From Noviherbaspirillum soli (lineage in GTDB: Bacteria > Pseudomonadota > Gammaproteobacteria > Burkholderiales > Burkholderiaceae_D): a stretch of DNA of 64,000 nt. The DNA is taken from NCBI RefSeq assembly GCF_015352955.1, contig NZ_JACYOX010000007.1:1-64000 (forward strand). Direction: 5' to 3'. The notes beneath the pieces were generated by a model, which saw only the letters and a list, made by a program, of their open reading frames with translations, had not been told where the DNA came from and searched no databases. The position numbers and the translations under genes were made by a program. Within the stretch, counting starts at the first letter, position 1. The number at the start of each line of letters is the position of its first letter. Of the stretch, positions 7,362-17,007 are shown piece after piece.

Positions 7362-9533
7362 TCAGCGCTTGCCCGCCTCGGTAATCCCTGGAGAATTACC
7401 GGAAGGCGTGCCACGCGCGGCCAGTTTCGGTTCCGCCTTGATCAGCGTGGCGGTGTCGCCGACGATGTGCGCGGCTTCATTGAGCCATACATCCTTGGCT
7501 TCCTTCTGCGCCTTTTCGTCCGCCAGTTCTTCGCTGAGGCTGCGTTCGCCGGCCTGCAGGCCGGCATCCTGCGGGACGATCTTTCTGGCAGCAGCCTGGC
7601 GGCCGGCCTTGCCGCCCTTGGATGCGGCTTCGGTATCCTTGCCTTCTTCGCGCTGCTTCAGCCGTGCCTCGCGCAACTCACGCTCGCGGCGGCGCTCCGC
7701 TTCGTTCAGGGATAGCTGACGCTTGCTGCGCTGTTCCTGCACTTCGCGCAGGTCTTCCAGCAGGTACTGGAAGTCCTTGTCCTTGGCGATCCGGTTGGCG
7801 TGGCGGCTTTCCAGCACCGGCAGGAGCCGGGACAGGTCGCCCAAAGGGGTGAAGCCGGCTGGCTTGATCTGGGTCCATGGCAACGCGTTGTCATAGCTGG
7901 ACTCGCCGAATTGCTCAGTGTCGGAGACGGTCGGGAACTTGATGTCGGGCACGACGCCGCGCAGCTGGGTGGTGCCGCCATTGATGCGGAAGAACTGGGC
8001 GATCGTCATTTTCAGCTCGCCGAACTGCGGCTTTTCATTGCGCGCCATCTGGTCGAGATTGACCACGGTCTGCACCGTGCCTTTGCCGAAGCTGGGTTCG
8101 CCGATGACCACGCCACGTCCGTAGTCCTGGATCGCGGCGGCGAAAATCTCCGAGGCGGATGCCGAGCCGCGGTTGATCAGCACGCCCATGGTGCCGTTCC
8201 AGACCGCGCGCGGCGCCTTGGCGCTGTCGACCTTGATGTCGCCGCGCGAGTTGCGCTCCTGCAGTACCGGGCCAACACCGGTGAAGAGGCTGGTCAGCTC
8301 GATGGCTTCATCGAGCGAGCCGCCGCCGTTGTTGCGCAGGTCGATCAGCACGCTGTCTATCTTGTCCTTCTTCAGTTCGTCGAGCAGGCGAGCAACGTCG
8401 CGTGCGGCGCTCTTGAATTCCTTGTCGCCGCGTCGCCGGGCTTCGATGTCCTGGTAGAACATCGGCAAGGTGATGACGCCGACCTGGCGCGTGGCCGATC
8501 CCTCCCTGACCTGGATCACCGACTTCTTCGCGGCCTGGCGCTCCAGGCTGATCTTGTTGCGAACCAGGGCAATGCGGCGGGCCTTGGCGTCCGGACCGGC
8601 GTCCGCCGGCAGCACATCGAGCCGCACGGTGGTGTCCTTGGCGCCGCGGATCAGGCCGACCACGTCGTTGACCCTCCAGCCAACGATGTCCGTCATCGCG
8701 CCATCGGCGCCCTGGCCGACTGCGACGATGCGGTCGCCGACCTTGAGCTTGCTCGACAGCGCCGCCGGGCCGCCAGGAACAAGGTCGCGGATGGTGGTGT
8801 ATTCCTCCCGCTCCTGCAGCACCGCGCCAATGCCGACCAGCGAGAGGCTCATGGCGATATCGAAGTCGGCCGATGCGGTCGGACTCATGTAGTCGGTATG
8901 CGGCTCGATCGAGGTGGCATAGGAATCCATGAAGACCTGGAACACGTCGTCGGCCTTGTATTTCTCCACGCGGGCGATATTGCTTGCGTAACGCTTGTCG
9001 AGTGTGGATCGGATGAACTTGTCATCCTTGCCGGCCAGCTTCAGGCGCAGCCAGTCGCTCTTGACCCGCTTGCGCCACAGGTCGCGCATTTCATCCTGGG
9101 TCGCAGGCCAGGGTTCCTTGTCGCGCTGGTACTGGTAGGTTTCGTTCTGGGAGAAATCGAAATCCTGCTTCAGCAGCTCACGGGCATAACCGAGCCGCTC
9201 GGTCACGCGTTGCTGATAGAGATTAAATATATCGAACGGTACCCGCAGGTCTTCCTGGAAGATCGCATCGTCCAGCCGGGAGCGCAACGAGGAAAATTGC
9301 GCCAGGTCGGTCTGCAGGAAGAACAGATGTTCCGGGTCCAGCATCTTCAGATAACGATCAAAGATCTTCTGGGACATCGCATCATCCAGCGGCACTGCCC
9401 GATAGTGATGGCGGGTGAGAATCTGCGCGGAGAGATTGGCCGCCTGCGCCTGTTGCTGTGCCGGCGCCAACGGCGCGGCTTGTGTTGCCACAGTGAGACC
9501 GGCCAGCAGTGTGATGAGCAGTTGCTTCTTCAT
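7362..9533 (-). CDS. prc: Carboxy-terminal processing (tail-specific) protease Prc, S41A
   Basis: This periplasmic serine protease of the Prc/Tsp type trims the C-termini of exported proteins and degrades tagged or misfolded ones. The start ATG at 9533 is preceded by GGGGA; a TTG four codons upstream is less likely. The signal peptide is MKKQLLITLLAGLTVATQA, cut after AQA/QAA. Next come the N-terminal helical Tsp domain, a PDZ domain (about 235-320, SLVGIGAVLQEREEYTTIRDLVPGGPA) and the S41 core. The catalytic dyad should be Ser459 (GSASASEIFAAA) and Lys484 (PSFGKGTVQ). The C-terminal region is Arg/Glu-rich. Length (723 residues) suits the family. It converges on the broken DUF2279 frame. Confidence 0.95.
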   Translation of the reverse strand: MKKQLLITLLAGLTVATQAAPLAPAQQQAQAANLSAQILTRHHYRAVPLDDAMSQKIFDRYLKMLDPEHLFFLQTDLAQFSSLRSRLDDAIFQEDLRVPFDIFNLYQQRVTERLGYARELLKQDFDFSQNETYQYQRDKEPWPATQDEMRDLWRKRVKSDWLRLKLAGKDDKFIRSTLDKRYASNIARVEKYKADDVFQVFMDSYATSIEPHTDYMSPTASADFDIAMSLSLVGIGAVLQEREEYTTIRDLVPGGPAALSSKLKVGDRIVAVGQGADGAMTDIVGWRVNDVVGLIRGAKDTTVRLDVLPADAGPDAKARRIALVRNKISLERQAAKKSVIQVREGSATRQVGVITLPMFYQDIEARRRGDKEFKSAARDVARLLDELKKDKIDSVLIDLRNNGGGSLDEAIELTSLFTGVGPVLQERNSRGDIKVDSAKAPRAVWNGTMGVLINRGSASASEIFAAAIQDYGRGVVIGEPSFGKGTVQTVVNLDQMARNEKPQFGELKMTIAQFFRINGGTTQLRGVVPDIKFPTVSDTEQFGESSYDNALPWTQIKPAGFTPLGDLSRLLPVLESRHANRIAKDKDFQYLLEDLREVQEQRSKRQLSLNEAERRRERELREARLKQREEGKDTEAASKGGKAGRQAAARKIVPQDAGLQAGERSLSEELADEKAQKEAKDVWLNEAAHIVGDTATLIKAEPKLAARGTPSGNSPGITEAGKR

Positions 9534-9784
9534 GCGTTTCCCCAAAATGAATCCCTGAAGTATAACGACCTATGCGGCCGCTTACCTGACTCCGTCAGCA
9601 ATTGCAATATTGAAATGATTTCGGGAAGAGCAAGGAGAGAGGACAAGCATGTTGTCTGCTTCGGGTTCGGCACCCGCCTGCCATTCGAGGTGGGAGGCAT
9701 TTGCCGACACAAATACTTCCTGGCTGAATCGCAGGAGTGAATTTGTGCCGGCGGACCGCGACGTCAGCCGGGTCCTGGATTGCA

Positions 9785-10063
9785 TCAGACGCGGAATTGT
9801 TCCTTGTCTTTGCCCGAAAGCCAGTTCGGCATTCTTCCGCGGCCGCTCCAGGTATCGCCGGTTTCGCTATTACGAAATTGCACCACGCTGGATTTCTTCG
9901 AACCGCCCTTTTTTGAAGACTGGAGATCAGCCACCGTAATACCGTATTCCGACATCATTTCCTTGATGCGCTGAACCGCTGCACCCAATTCGCTTTCGCG
10001 CTGCGCAGCGGCCTGTTTTTGCAGGTCTTCGATCTTCGCTTGTATTTCTTTGTAAGTAGCCAT
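9785..10063 (-). CDS. H-NS family nucleoid protein
   Basis: A 92-residue protein with an N-terminal coiled-coil oligomerisation segment (ATYKEIQAKIEDLQKQAAAQRESEL), a linker rich in Lys/Ser/Gly, and the C-terminal DNA-binding motif FRNSETGDTWSGRGRMPNWL, the hallmark of H-NS-like proteins in Burkholderiales. It binds AT-rich DNA and silences acquired genes. GGGATC precedes the ATG. The upstream 570 bases are AT-rich compared with the rest of the window, which would suit autoregulation. Several copies per genome are usual in this order, so it need not be the main H-NS. Confidence 0.93.
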   Translation of the reverse strand: MATYKEIQAKIEDLQKQAAAQRESELGAAVQRIKEMMSEYGITVADLQSSKKGGSKKSSVVQFRNSETGDTWSGRGRMPNWLSGKDKEQFRV

Positions 10064-10634
10064 ATTGATCCCTGTAATTGGTTGAGCAGTGCCGTATATT
10101 GATGGCGACCGAATCCTATATTAATTAAGCGAATATTTCAACTGTGAAAACATCGGGTTTGATATTAATCACCTTCTAACATCTGCTGAATCCGGAGCGA
10201 AAAGGTTTTTATGTTCCAAACACTAACCCTTTAAAAAGTTGCTAATAAATCATTTGTTACCGAATTATTTTCAGTAACGCTTTTAAAGGCATTGGTCCTG
10301 AAAGCTTCCATGCTTCCAATGGAAGATGCCCCATGCTGGTGCGCTTGCGGCATCAGTAATCTGTTTGGGTCCCGCGCAAATTCCGGTGGTGGTGCCATTT
10401 TCATTTTTCGATAACAGTCTTGGAGCCAGATATTTAAAACCGAGAAAATTGTTATAGAAAAGTGATCAATTTTTTTGGGTGAACGTCTTTATCCCGCAAT
10501 GGTCGTATTCAAGGGGCTTGGCGAAGAGGATGCTGAGGGGAGAATATGACTGCCCGATTCCGGAAATTCCATTTTCAACTCGCCGCGCTAACTCACCATT
10601 CGCCACAATTATTGACCAAGCAAAGGGATGCAAA
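10064..10634. other. AT-rich intergenic region between divergent hns-like and aldehyde dehydrogenase genes
   Basis: No gene with convincing support. The stretch 10090-10480 is clearly richer in A and T than neighbours and contains A/T tracts such as TTAAAAAG and an inverted repeat GTTAC...GTAAC around 10255-10280. It must carry the promoters of both divergent genes and could be an H-NS target. A frame that extends the dehydrogenase upstream to 10479 is not supported by a ribosome-binding site. Confidence 0.5.
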
Positions 10635-12050
10635 ATGGAAAGCATTAACCCGCATACCGGGCTGAAAATCAAATCCTTCGAAACGCAGAGCGACGAGGTG
10701 ATTGACCAGTGCTTGCAGGGGGCTGCCGACACATTTCAGAAATGGCATAAAAGTTCTTTTACTGACCGGGCCAAATTGCTGCGTGGTGCTGCTGCACTTT
10801 TACGCGATCGGAAAAATACACTGGCTCTTTTGATGGCGCAGGAAATGGGCAAGGTTTTACGCGACGGCGTTGCCGAAGTGCAGAAATGTGCCGATTGTTG
10901 TGATTTTTATGCCGAAAATGCGTACCGGTTCCTGCAGAAGCAAGTCATCGAAAGCGATGCGGAGGAAAGTTACGTTGCCTATGATCCGCTGGGCGTGGTG
11001 CTGGCGGTGATGCCCTGGAATTTCCCGTTCTGGCAGGTATTCCGGTTTGCCGCGCCGGCTTTAATGGCCGGCAATGTCGGTGTGCTCAAGCATGCGTCCA
11101 ATGTGTCAGGCTGCGCACTGGCCATTCAGGATATTTTCCGGGACGCCGGTTTTCCCGAGCATGCCTTTACCGTGCTGCTCGTCGAAAGCAAGCGGGTGGA
11201 GCGGCTGATACGGCATCCGCTCATCAGCGCGGTAACCCTGACGGGGAGTACGCCAGCCGGCAGGTCGGTGGCCGGCATTGCCGGGTCTGAACTGAAGAAA
11301 ACCGTACTGGAACTGGGCGGCAGCGACGCCTATCTGGTGCTGGAAGATGCCGATCTCGACCTGGCGGTGGAAATCTGCGTGAAAAGTCGTCTGATCAATG
11401 CCGGGCAAAGTTGCATTGCCGCGAAGCGCTTCATTGTCGTCAAGCCGCTGTTCAAACAGTTCGAGCAGCGCTATCTGGAAAAATTCCAGGGGATCCGCTT
11501 CGGCGATCCGATGGACGAGGCAACCGACATCGGGCCGATGGCGCGTGCCGACCTGCGCGACCAGGTGCATGAGCAGGTGATGCAGAGCGTGCAGCAGGGC
11601 GCCCGGCTGCTGACCGGCGGCGTGGTGCCGGACGGGCCCGGCGCCTACTATCCGCCCACCGTGCTGTCCGGCGTGCGGCCGGGCATTACTGCCTTCGATG
11701 ACGAGATCTTCGGCCCGGTGGCGGCATTGATCGAAGCGGACGACGAGCAGCATGCGGTGACTCTGGCAAACCAGTCTGTTTTTGGCCTCGGCGCAGCGGT
11801 CTTCACTGCCGACAAGCCGCGTGCCGACCGAATTGCGCGTGAACTGCAGGCAGGCAGCGTGTTCGTGAATGCACTGGTCAAATCCGACCCCCGCCTGCCG
11901 TTTGGCGGCGTCAAGCAGTCAGGCTATGGGCGCGAGCTGTCCTGGTTCGGCATCCAGGAATTCGTCAATATCAAGACGGTCTACCATGCCGGCGCCGCGC
12001 CAAGGCAGGCGCCGGACCGGGGCGCCGGCGGTGCCGGCGCACAGGACTGA
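10635..12050 (+). CDS. NAD(P)-dependent succinate-semialdehyde-type aldehyde dehydrogenase
   Basis: The ATG at 10635 ([15 protein letters not shown]) follows AAGGGATG. The 471-residue protein has the ALDH fold: [23 protein letters not shown] for the cofactor site, [14 protein letters not shown] for the Rossmann turn, the catalytic-base motif LELGGSD with Glu, and the catalytic Cys in [25 protein letters not shown] lies further on. The family oxidises small aldehydes, and this sequence is closest in look to the Sad/YneI succinate-semialdehyde group, which feeds GABA or related carbon into the TCA cycle. Substrate is inferred only. The C-terminal tail after residue 455 is Gly/Ala/Arg-rich and probably disordered. 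Confidence 0.88.
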   Translation: MESINPHTGLKIKSFETQSDEVIDQCLQGAADTFQKWHKSSFTDRAKLLRGAAALLRDRKNTLALLMAQEMGKVLRDGVAEVQKCADCCDFYAENAYRFLQKQVIESDAEESYVAYDPLGVVLAVMPWNFPFWQVFRFAAPALMAGNVGVLKHASNVSGCALAIQDIFRDAGFPEHAFTVLLVESKRVERLIRHPLISAVTLTGSTPAGRSVAGIAGSELKKTVLELGGSDAYLVLEDADLDLAVEICVKSRLINAGQSCIAAKRFIVVKPLFKQFEQRYLEKFQGIRFGDPMDEATDIGPMARADLRDQVHEQVMQSVQQGARLLTGGVVPDGPGAYYPPTVLSGVRPGITAFDDEIFGPVAALIEADDEQHAVTLANQSVFGLGAAVFTADKPRADRIARELQAGSVFVNALVKSDPRLPFGGVKQSGYGRELSWFGIQEFVNIKTVYHAGAAPRQAPDRGAGGAGAQD

Positions 12051-12131
12051 TCTTCCCGCAACGTGCAGAGCCAAGCCCGGCATGCAGCAGGCCGGGCGCC
12101 TGCTGATCCATGACCATTTCAAGGAGATTTT

Positions 12132-12392
12132 ATGCAAGCACTTTCCGGCACGGGTGCGCGGCTGCTCGCCATTACCGCAATGGCTTTGTCGATCACCGCC
12201 TGCAACAAGGGCGATGCCAACTCCAGCGCTTCGGGCGGGCCGGGCAACAGCACCGGCACGGCTACGGGTTCGACGTCCGGCGGTTCGACATCGGCTACGG
12301 TCGGCGCGGACAATGGCAGCGGCAAGCTGGGCGGCACGACCAGCGCTGGTTCGGGAGGTACTTCGGGTTCCGGCTCCGGCACGGCGCGCTGA
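12132..12392 (+). CDS. Small Gly/Ser/Thr-rich lipoprotein
   Basis: AAGGAG lies eight bases before the ATG. The 86-residue protein has a lipoprotein signal (RLLAITAMALSITAC, Cys24 as the lipidated residue). The mature part is almost entirely Gly, Ser, Thr and Ala with no folded domain. It is expected to be anchored to the inner or outer membrane facing the periplasm. Such low-complexity lipoproteins are common as linkers or stress-induced proteins, but nothing specific can be assigned. It follows the aldehyde dehydrogenase on the same strand by 81 bases. Confidence 0.7.
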   Translation: MQALSGTGARLLAITAMALSITACNKGDANSSASGGPGNSTGTATGSTSGGSTSATVGADNGSGKLGGTTSAGSGGTSGSGSGTAR

Positions 12393-12440
12393 ACGGCGGC
12401 ATGACTGCGCGCGACGGCAGGACGCATACGGTGCGGGCTC

Positions 12441-12650
12441 CTACTCGTCTTCCCACTCATTGACGCGCTGCAGTCCGCGCAGGATGGCGGCCTGTTCAGC
12501 CGCCGATACGGCGCAGGCCGACAGCATGAAGGCAGCTTTCTGTATCAGCCGGCTGTCCTTTTCAATGATGAACGAGGCTTGCCAGCGGCCCTGGGCGGGA
12601 CGGGCGCTGCCTGACACGGTATAGCCCTTGAACGACACGGTCTGTGGCAT
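12441..12650 (-). CDS. Hypothetical 69-residue protein
   Basis: The frame from ATG 12650 encodes MPQTVSFKGYTVSGSARPAQ, then WQASFIIEKDSRLIQKAAFMLSACAVSAAEQAAILRGLQRVNEWEDE. The pattern suggests a small beta-then-helix fold, with no signal peptide. The same frame is open further upstream to 13067, but that part overlaps the NYN gene and has the composition of an out-of-frame shadow, so the start at 12650 is preferred. It lies just downstream of the NYN gene on the same strand and could be co-transcribed. Family not recognised. Confidence 0.6.
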   Translation of the reverse strand: MPQTVSFKGYTVSGSARPAQGRWQASFIIEKDSRLIQKAAFMLSACAVSAAEQAAILRGLQRVNEWEDE

Positions 12651-12723
12651 GGCAACCCCGCTGAAAGAACGCTTCGACCGGTTCGATGTTGCATTGTTCC
12701 CGGTCGCCGCGCCGCCGCCCGAT

Positions 12724-14418
12724 TTATTCCGCCGCTGCGTCCGCTTTCGGCTTGCGGGCCCGGGTGGAACGGCTGCTGCGCTTCTTTGCCGGCGCCGGCT
12801 GCGGCGCGTCGGGCTCTTCCTGCACCTGCGGCGTGTCCAGACGCGGCGTGGCATCGCTGGCCGTTGCCGGCCTGGCTTCGGCGCCTGACCTGGTCCGGCG
12901 CCCGCCGCGGCGCGTGCCGTCGCCGCGGTCGCTCTCGGCGACCTCCGCGGGCGGCAAGGCGCTGCCTGCCGTTGCCGGCGCAGCGTCCGTGGCGACAGGC
13001 TGGACTTCGGCCGCTTTCCGGGCGCGGGCCGGCATCCGGCTGTTGCGCATGGCGCGGCGCTGCGCATTGCTGACCGGCAGATCTATGCCTGGGCTTGACA
13101 CAGTTTCCGTCATGGCCAGGGATGCGGACGAATCAATGGCATCGGCAGCCAGTGCTGGCTGTGGCAGGGCTTCGGGTTCGGCGGCTGGCGCTGGAATGGC
13201 GTTTGCGGCTTCAGCCTGGTTTGCGCCTTGCCGGCCGCGCGCGGACTTGCGGGCGCCGCGCCGACGGCCCTGTTCCTGGCCTTCCTCGCCGGCGACCTGG
13301 TCCGGTCCGGCGGACGTGGACGGCGCCTCGGCTGTTTCCTCCAGCGCGTTCGGGGACGCAGCCGGAGACTGCTCTTCCGGCACCTGTGCCGCTTCAGGTT
13401 CCAGCTGCGCACCAGGCTCGTACCAGGCCACCACCGGCGCCGGCGCTGCGGCTTCCGCCGACTCCTCGCGCTGGGAGCGATGGCGCTGATCGCGTTCATT
13501 GCGGCGGCCACGGCCTGCGGCTTCCGGCTTCTCGGCGACTGGCGCCTCAACGGTCCCGAGCGGGATCAGGTTCGCGGCCTCGGCCAGCGCCCGGCTGCTG
13601 CGGTACACATAGGAACCCGACTTGTCATCGCGGCCGATCTCCAGCATGCCGCGCGACTGCAGTTCTTCCAGCAGATTGCCGAAGGTGCGAAAGCCGAAGT
13701 ACACCTCATTGAAGTCGGGCTTTCTGCGCTTGATCGCCTGTTTCAGCGCGGATGCCCAGATCTTGCCATTGTCGCCGCGCTCGGCCATCAGCGCCTCGAA
13801 GGTCTCCGAGGCCAGGTCGACCGCGCGGTTCTTGCGCACTTCCAGGCTTTCCTTGGGCTTGTGCTCGTCCTCCACCGGGGCCGGGCGACGGCCGGCGGCC
13901 GGCGACTGGCGGGTTTCGCGGCTGGCGGCGGCACGCCGGCTTTCACGGACCAGGTCGTCGATGAAGATGAACTCGTCGCAGTTGGCCACCAGCAGGTCGG
14001 AGGTGGAATCCTTGACGCCGACGCCGATCACGTACTTGGCGTTTTCCCGCAGCTTGGACACCAGCGGCGAAAAGTCGGAGTCGCCGCTGATGATGACGAA
14101 GGTGTTCACATGCGACTTGGTGTAGCAGAGGTCGAGTGCATCGACGACCAAGCGGATGTCGGCCGAGTTCTTGCCGGACATGCGCACATGCGGTATCTCG
14201 ATCAGCTCGAAGGATGCCTCATGCATCTGCGGCTTGAATTCCTTGTAGCGGTCCCAGTCGCAATAGGCCTTCTTGACCACGATGCTGCCCTTGAGCAGCA
14301 GCCGTTCCAGCACCGGCCGAATGTTGAATTTGTCGTACTTGGCATCGCGCACGCCGAGCGCGACGTTTTCGAAGTCGCAGTACAGGGCCATGCTGATGTT
14401 GTCATTGGGTGCAGCCAT
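12724..14418 (-). CDS. NYN domain (LabA/DUF88) RNA-metabolism protein with OST-HTH domain
   Basis: Residues 1-165 are a NYN/PIN-like nuclease fold. Acidic residues lie in ALYCDFENVALG (about Asp15, Glu17), NSADIRLVVDALDL and VIISGDSDFSPLV. Residues about 205-285 form an OST-HTH/LOTUS-like domain (VDLASETFEALMAERGDNGKIWASALKQAIKRRKP to GYVYRSSR-like end), thought to bind RNA or partner proteins. The remaining 280 residues are low-complexity Ala/Pro/Glu/Arg with several basic stretches, ending STRARKPKADAAAE. It is cytoplasmic. The family is linked to RNA turnover or ribonuclease activity, and the long disordered tail recalls RNase E-type scaffolds. The start ATG is at 14418. Confidence 0.88.
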   Translation of the reverse strand: MAAPNDNISMALYCDFENVALGVRDAKYDKFNIRPVLERLLLKGSIVVKKAYCDWDRYKEFKPQMHEASFELIEIPHVRMSGKNSADIRLVVDALDLCYTKSHVNTFVIISGDSDFSPLVSKLRENAKYVIGVGVKDSTSDLLVANCDEFIFIDDLVRESRRAAASRETRQSPAAGRRPAPVEDEHKPKESLEVRKNRAVDLASETFEALMAERGDNGKIWASALKQAIKRRKPDFNEVYFGFRTFGNLLEELQSRGMLEIGRDDKSGSYVYRSSRALAEAANLIPLGTVEAPVAEKPEAAGRGRRNERDQRHRSQREESAEAAAPAPVVAWYEPGAQLEPEAAQVPEEQSPAASPNALEETAEAPSTSAGPDQVAGEEGQEQGRRRGARKSARGRQGANQAEAANAIPAPAAEPEALPQPALAADAIDSSASLAMTETVSSPGIDLPVSNAQRRAMRNSRMPARARKAAEVQPVATDAAPATAGSALPPAEVAESDRGDGTRRGGRRTRSGAEARPATASDATPRLDTPQVQEEPDAPQPAPAKKRSSRSTRARKPKADAAAE

Positions 14419-14864
14419 AAATCGTTATCTCCGATGAGGATGCTGCGCGGGGCAGCGTGCCGGACAGGCGCCATGCGGTGTTTGCCGCTTGCTGGCCCTG
14501 GCTGGTGAATTCTGGACAGGTGGCGAACCATGGGGTGGCGCTGGCTTGCCGGCCGGCGCCTGGTTGAAGCGAACCCGCTCAAGGCATGCCGGATGGTACG
14601 CCCGCGCCATTATAGAGATCAATCTGTTTCGCACCAGTCATGTGCCGGTGCAATAGGAAAAGGAACAAGCGGTGTGCAACCTCGCTGCCTAGCCCGGATA
14701 TTTCATGAAAGAAGGTAAGCGGTCTCGTGCCGAAGCGCGTTGTCAGAGGTATCTCACGCCAAAAACAACCGAGGACTGCTGACGTCAAATTGTACCAACG
14801 AGGTTGTCCACGTCGGCAAGGTTGGCCGCCGGTGAGGTAGGCTGAATCTTGCGGACACTACCGT
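14419..14864. other. Intergenic, no gene recognised
   Basis: No supported coding frame. It contains the promoter of the NYN gene (minus strand). The last 100 bases may hold the eroded left end of the IS3-type remnant, but I could not identify a convincing terminal repeat. Confidence 0.45.
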
Positions 14865-15812
14865 TTGATGAACTGCATCAATGGAAGAACGCCTGACGAG
14901 AACAGATGCGGGGACCTATACGCCCGAGTTTCGGGCCGAAGCGGACAAGGTCGTACCGGAGCAGGGACTATCCCCGGAAGCAGCGGCGCAACGGCTGTCG
15001 GTGCCCAAGGGAGCGCTGGCAAACTGGGTCAGGGCTGGCATGCGTGGGACAACGACAACGGCATCTCCTCCCGGGAGCCGCTGCCCGGTAGCGCATTGGA
15101 GACGATGCGGCTCGACTACCCGGTTGCACTGCTATGCCGCGTGTTTGAAGTCTCGCCCAGCGGATTTTATGCCTGGCTCGCCCGCAAGCCGTCGCGACGC
15201 CGGCAAACCGACGAACGGCTGAAGATCGCCATTAAGGCAGTCCACCGGCAGATCCGTGAAACCCATGGCGCGTGCCGGATGCAGCCGGAACTCGCCGCCC
15301 ACGGAGTCCTCGCGGGACCGGACCGGATCGGGGGCTGCGGCGGGAATTGGGCTTGCGCTGCAAGCAAAAGCGCAAGTTCAAAGCCACGACCAATTCCCAG
15401 CATGAGTTGGCGGTGGCGCCTAATCTGCTGGAGCAGCAATTCAAACCGACGGCTCCAAGCCAGCGATGGCTGGTCTACATCACTTATGTACCTTCCGGAG
15501 AAGGCTGGCTTTACTCTGACTATCGCGAGCTGCCGGACCGGCTTGGCATGCAGGCGTCAATGTCCCGTAAGGGAAATTGCTTCGATAACGCTCCGATGGA
15601 AAGCATCTGGGACAGCCTCAAAAATGATTTGACACACCATCAACGCTACGAAACGCGTGCCCATGCCAAGGCTGTGATTCAGGAATATATCGGGATCTTT
15701 TATAACCGCCAGCGGCGCTGTTCACACCTTGGTTGCCTGTCGCCCGCAGTGTTTGCTGATACCTTCAGACATGACATCTGCAGGACGCCTGACACGAGGG
15801 TGTCCATCATTG
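14865..15812 (+). mobile_element. IS3-family remnant, inactive
   Basis: Pieces of both IS3 reading frames remain. A start of OrfA (YTPEFRAEADKVVPEQGLSPEAAAQRLSVPKGALANWVRAG) lies at about 14881-15040, a deletion follows, and OrfB resumes at about 15105 (MRLDYPVALLCRVFEVSPSGFYAWL). A frameshift occurs near 15325, after GPDRI, where the frame moves to LRRELGLRCKQKRKFKATT. The first catalytic Asp is lost (LVYITY where the family has VTDITY). A large internal deletion joins GEGWLY directly to YRELPDRLGMQASMSRKGN, removing the second Asp. The end, with ESIWDSLKNDL and IFYNRQRR, is kept. It cannot encode a working transposase. Confidence 0.85.
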
Positions 15813-15940
15813 ACAGTACACCTCAATCCATCTGCTCTTTGATGCAGGGGACTGTGCACGATGAACGTTCGCTACCGCGTGACGCTAAACGTAAAAAGAG
15901 CGCATGGCATTGCCAAAACCAGCACTGTTTCCAGACCGGC

Positions 15941-16915
15941 TCATTCCTTCTCGATGCCGGCCTTGCGTATGATTTCTCCCCATTTCTGCGATTCCGCGGC
16001 CTGGAATTTCGCGAGTTCATCCGGCGAAGTGACAAATACCTCGGTGCCGCTCGTGGCATAGAAGGCGCTGCTGGCGGCAGGGCTTTTTGCCGCACGGGAC
16101 AGCAATTCATTCAGCCTGGCCACGACCGGCTGGGGCGTCCGGGCGGGTGCGTAGGCAGCGAACCAGTAGCCAATGTCATAACCCTTTACTCCGGCTTCCT
16201 CGATGGTGGGCACCTCCGGTGCCAGGGGCGACCGGGTCTTGGCCGAATAACCCAGCGGCCGCAGCTTGCCGCTGCGGATATGCGGCATTCCGGTCGCGGT
16301 GTCGGTAATCATCATCTGGATCTGGCCGCCCAGCAGGTCGGTAATGGCGAAGGTGTTGCTCTTGTAAGGCACATGCAGCAATTCCACGCCCGCCAGCTGC
16401 TGGAACAGCTCCCCGGCGATCCGGCTGGACGAGCTGCCGCTGCCGAAGGTGATCTTGCCCGGCGCCTTCTTCGCCTGGGCTATGAACTCCTTTACGCTGG
16501 TCGCCGGAAAATCCATGCTGACCACCATCATCTGTCCGCCCTTGCCCAGCGCAGTGACCGGGGCGAAGTCCTTGACCGGGTCGTAGGGCAGTTTCCTGAA
16601 CAGGTGCTCCGCCGCCGCATGGGTGGTGTTGGTTGTGATGAACACGGTGTAGCCGTCCGGCGCCGCGCGTGCCGCTTCGGTGGCGCCGATGAATCCGTTG
16701 GCGCCCGGCTTGTTGTCGACAATGACCTGCTGCCTGGTTTCCACGCTGATGGCCTGGCCGACCGCGCGCGCCAGCTGATCGGTCGCGGTACCGGCTGCGA
16801 AGGGCACCACGAAGCGGATCGGCTTTTCCGGGAACGTCCCCTGTGCATACGCGCCGGCGGCGGTAAGCAGGCAACTCGCGGACAGGATGAAGCGGTGCAG
16901 ATGGGTGATGGTCAT
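15941..16915 (-). CDS. Bug/TctC-family periplasmic substrate-binding protein
   Basis: The start ATG at 16915 follows GAGGAG; longer upstream frames have no signal peptide in the right place. A signal peptide (MTITHLHRFILSASCLLTAAGAYA, cut before QGTFPEKPIRFVVPF) is followed by family motifs VDNKPGANGFIGA, ARAAPDGYTVF, YDPVKDFAPV, PYKSNTFAITDLLGGQIQ and SPLAPEVPTIEEAGV. These proteins bind carboxylates or similar small acids for TctAB transporters, but no TctA/TctB gene is visible nearby, as is usual for the large orphan Bug set. It is the last gene of a minus-strand group with the AtuA-like pair (17008-18673) and probably shares its regulator. Confidence 0.92.
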   Translation of the reverse strand: MTITHLHRFILSASCLLTAAGAYAQGTFPEKPIRFVVPFAAGTATDQLARAVGQAISVETRQQVIVDNKPGANGFIGATEAARAAPDGYTVFITTNTTHAAAEHLFRKLPYDPVKDFAPVTALGKGGQMMVVSMDFPATSVKEFIAQAKKAPGKITFGSGSSSSRIAGELFQQLAGVELLHVPYKSNTFAITDLLGGQIQMMITDTATGMPHIRSGKLRPLGYSAKTRSPLAPEVPTIEEAGVKGYDIGYWFAAYAPARTPQPVVARLNELLSRAAKSPAASSAFYATSGTEVFVTSPDELAKFQAAESQKWGEIIRKAGIEKE

Positions 16916-17007
16916 GTCTTGTCTCCTCTTTGGATAGGGATGTATCGGGATGGGGATAGCAGGCCTAACGGGCGCCCTTACGCCCTTAGTTCGCGGGGCC
17001 GGCCGGA

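Noticed and set aside
7800-9740. Long open frame on the plus strand opposite prc
   Set aside because: It overlaps the well-supported prc gene in the antisense and shows no motif or ribosome-binding site.
12441-13067. Extended 208-residue version of the small gene ending at 12441
   Set aside because: The upstream part overlaps the NYN gene and has shadow-like composition; the start at 12650 is more likely.
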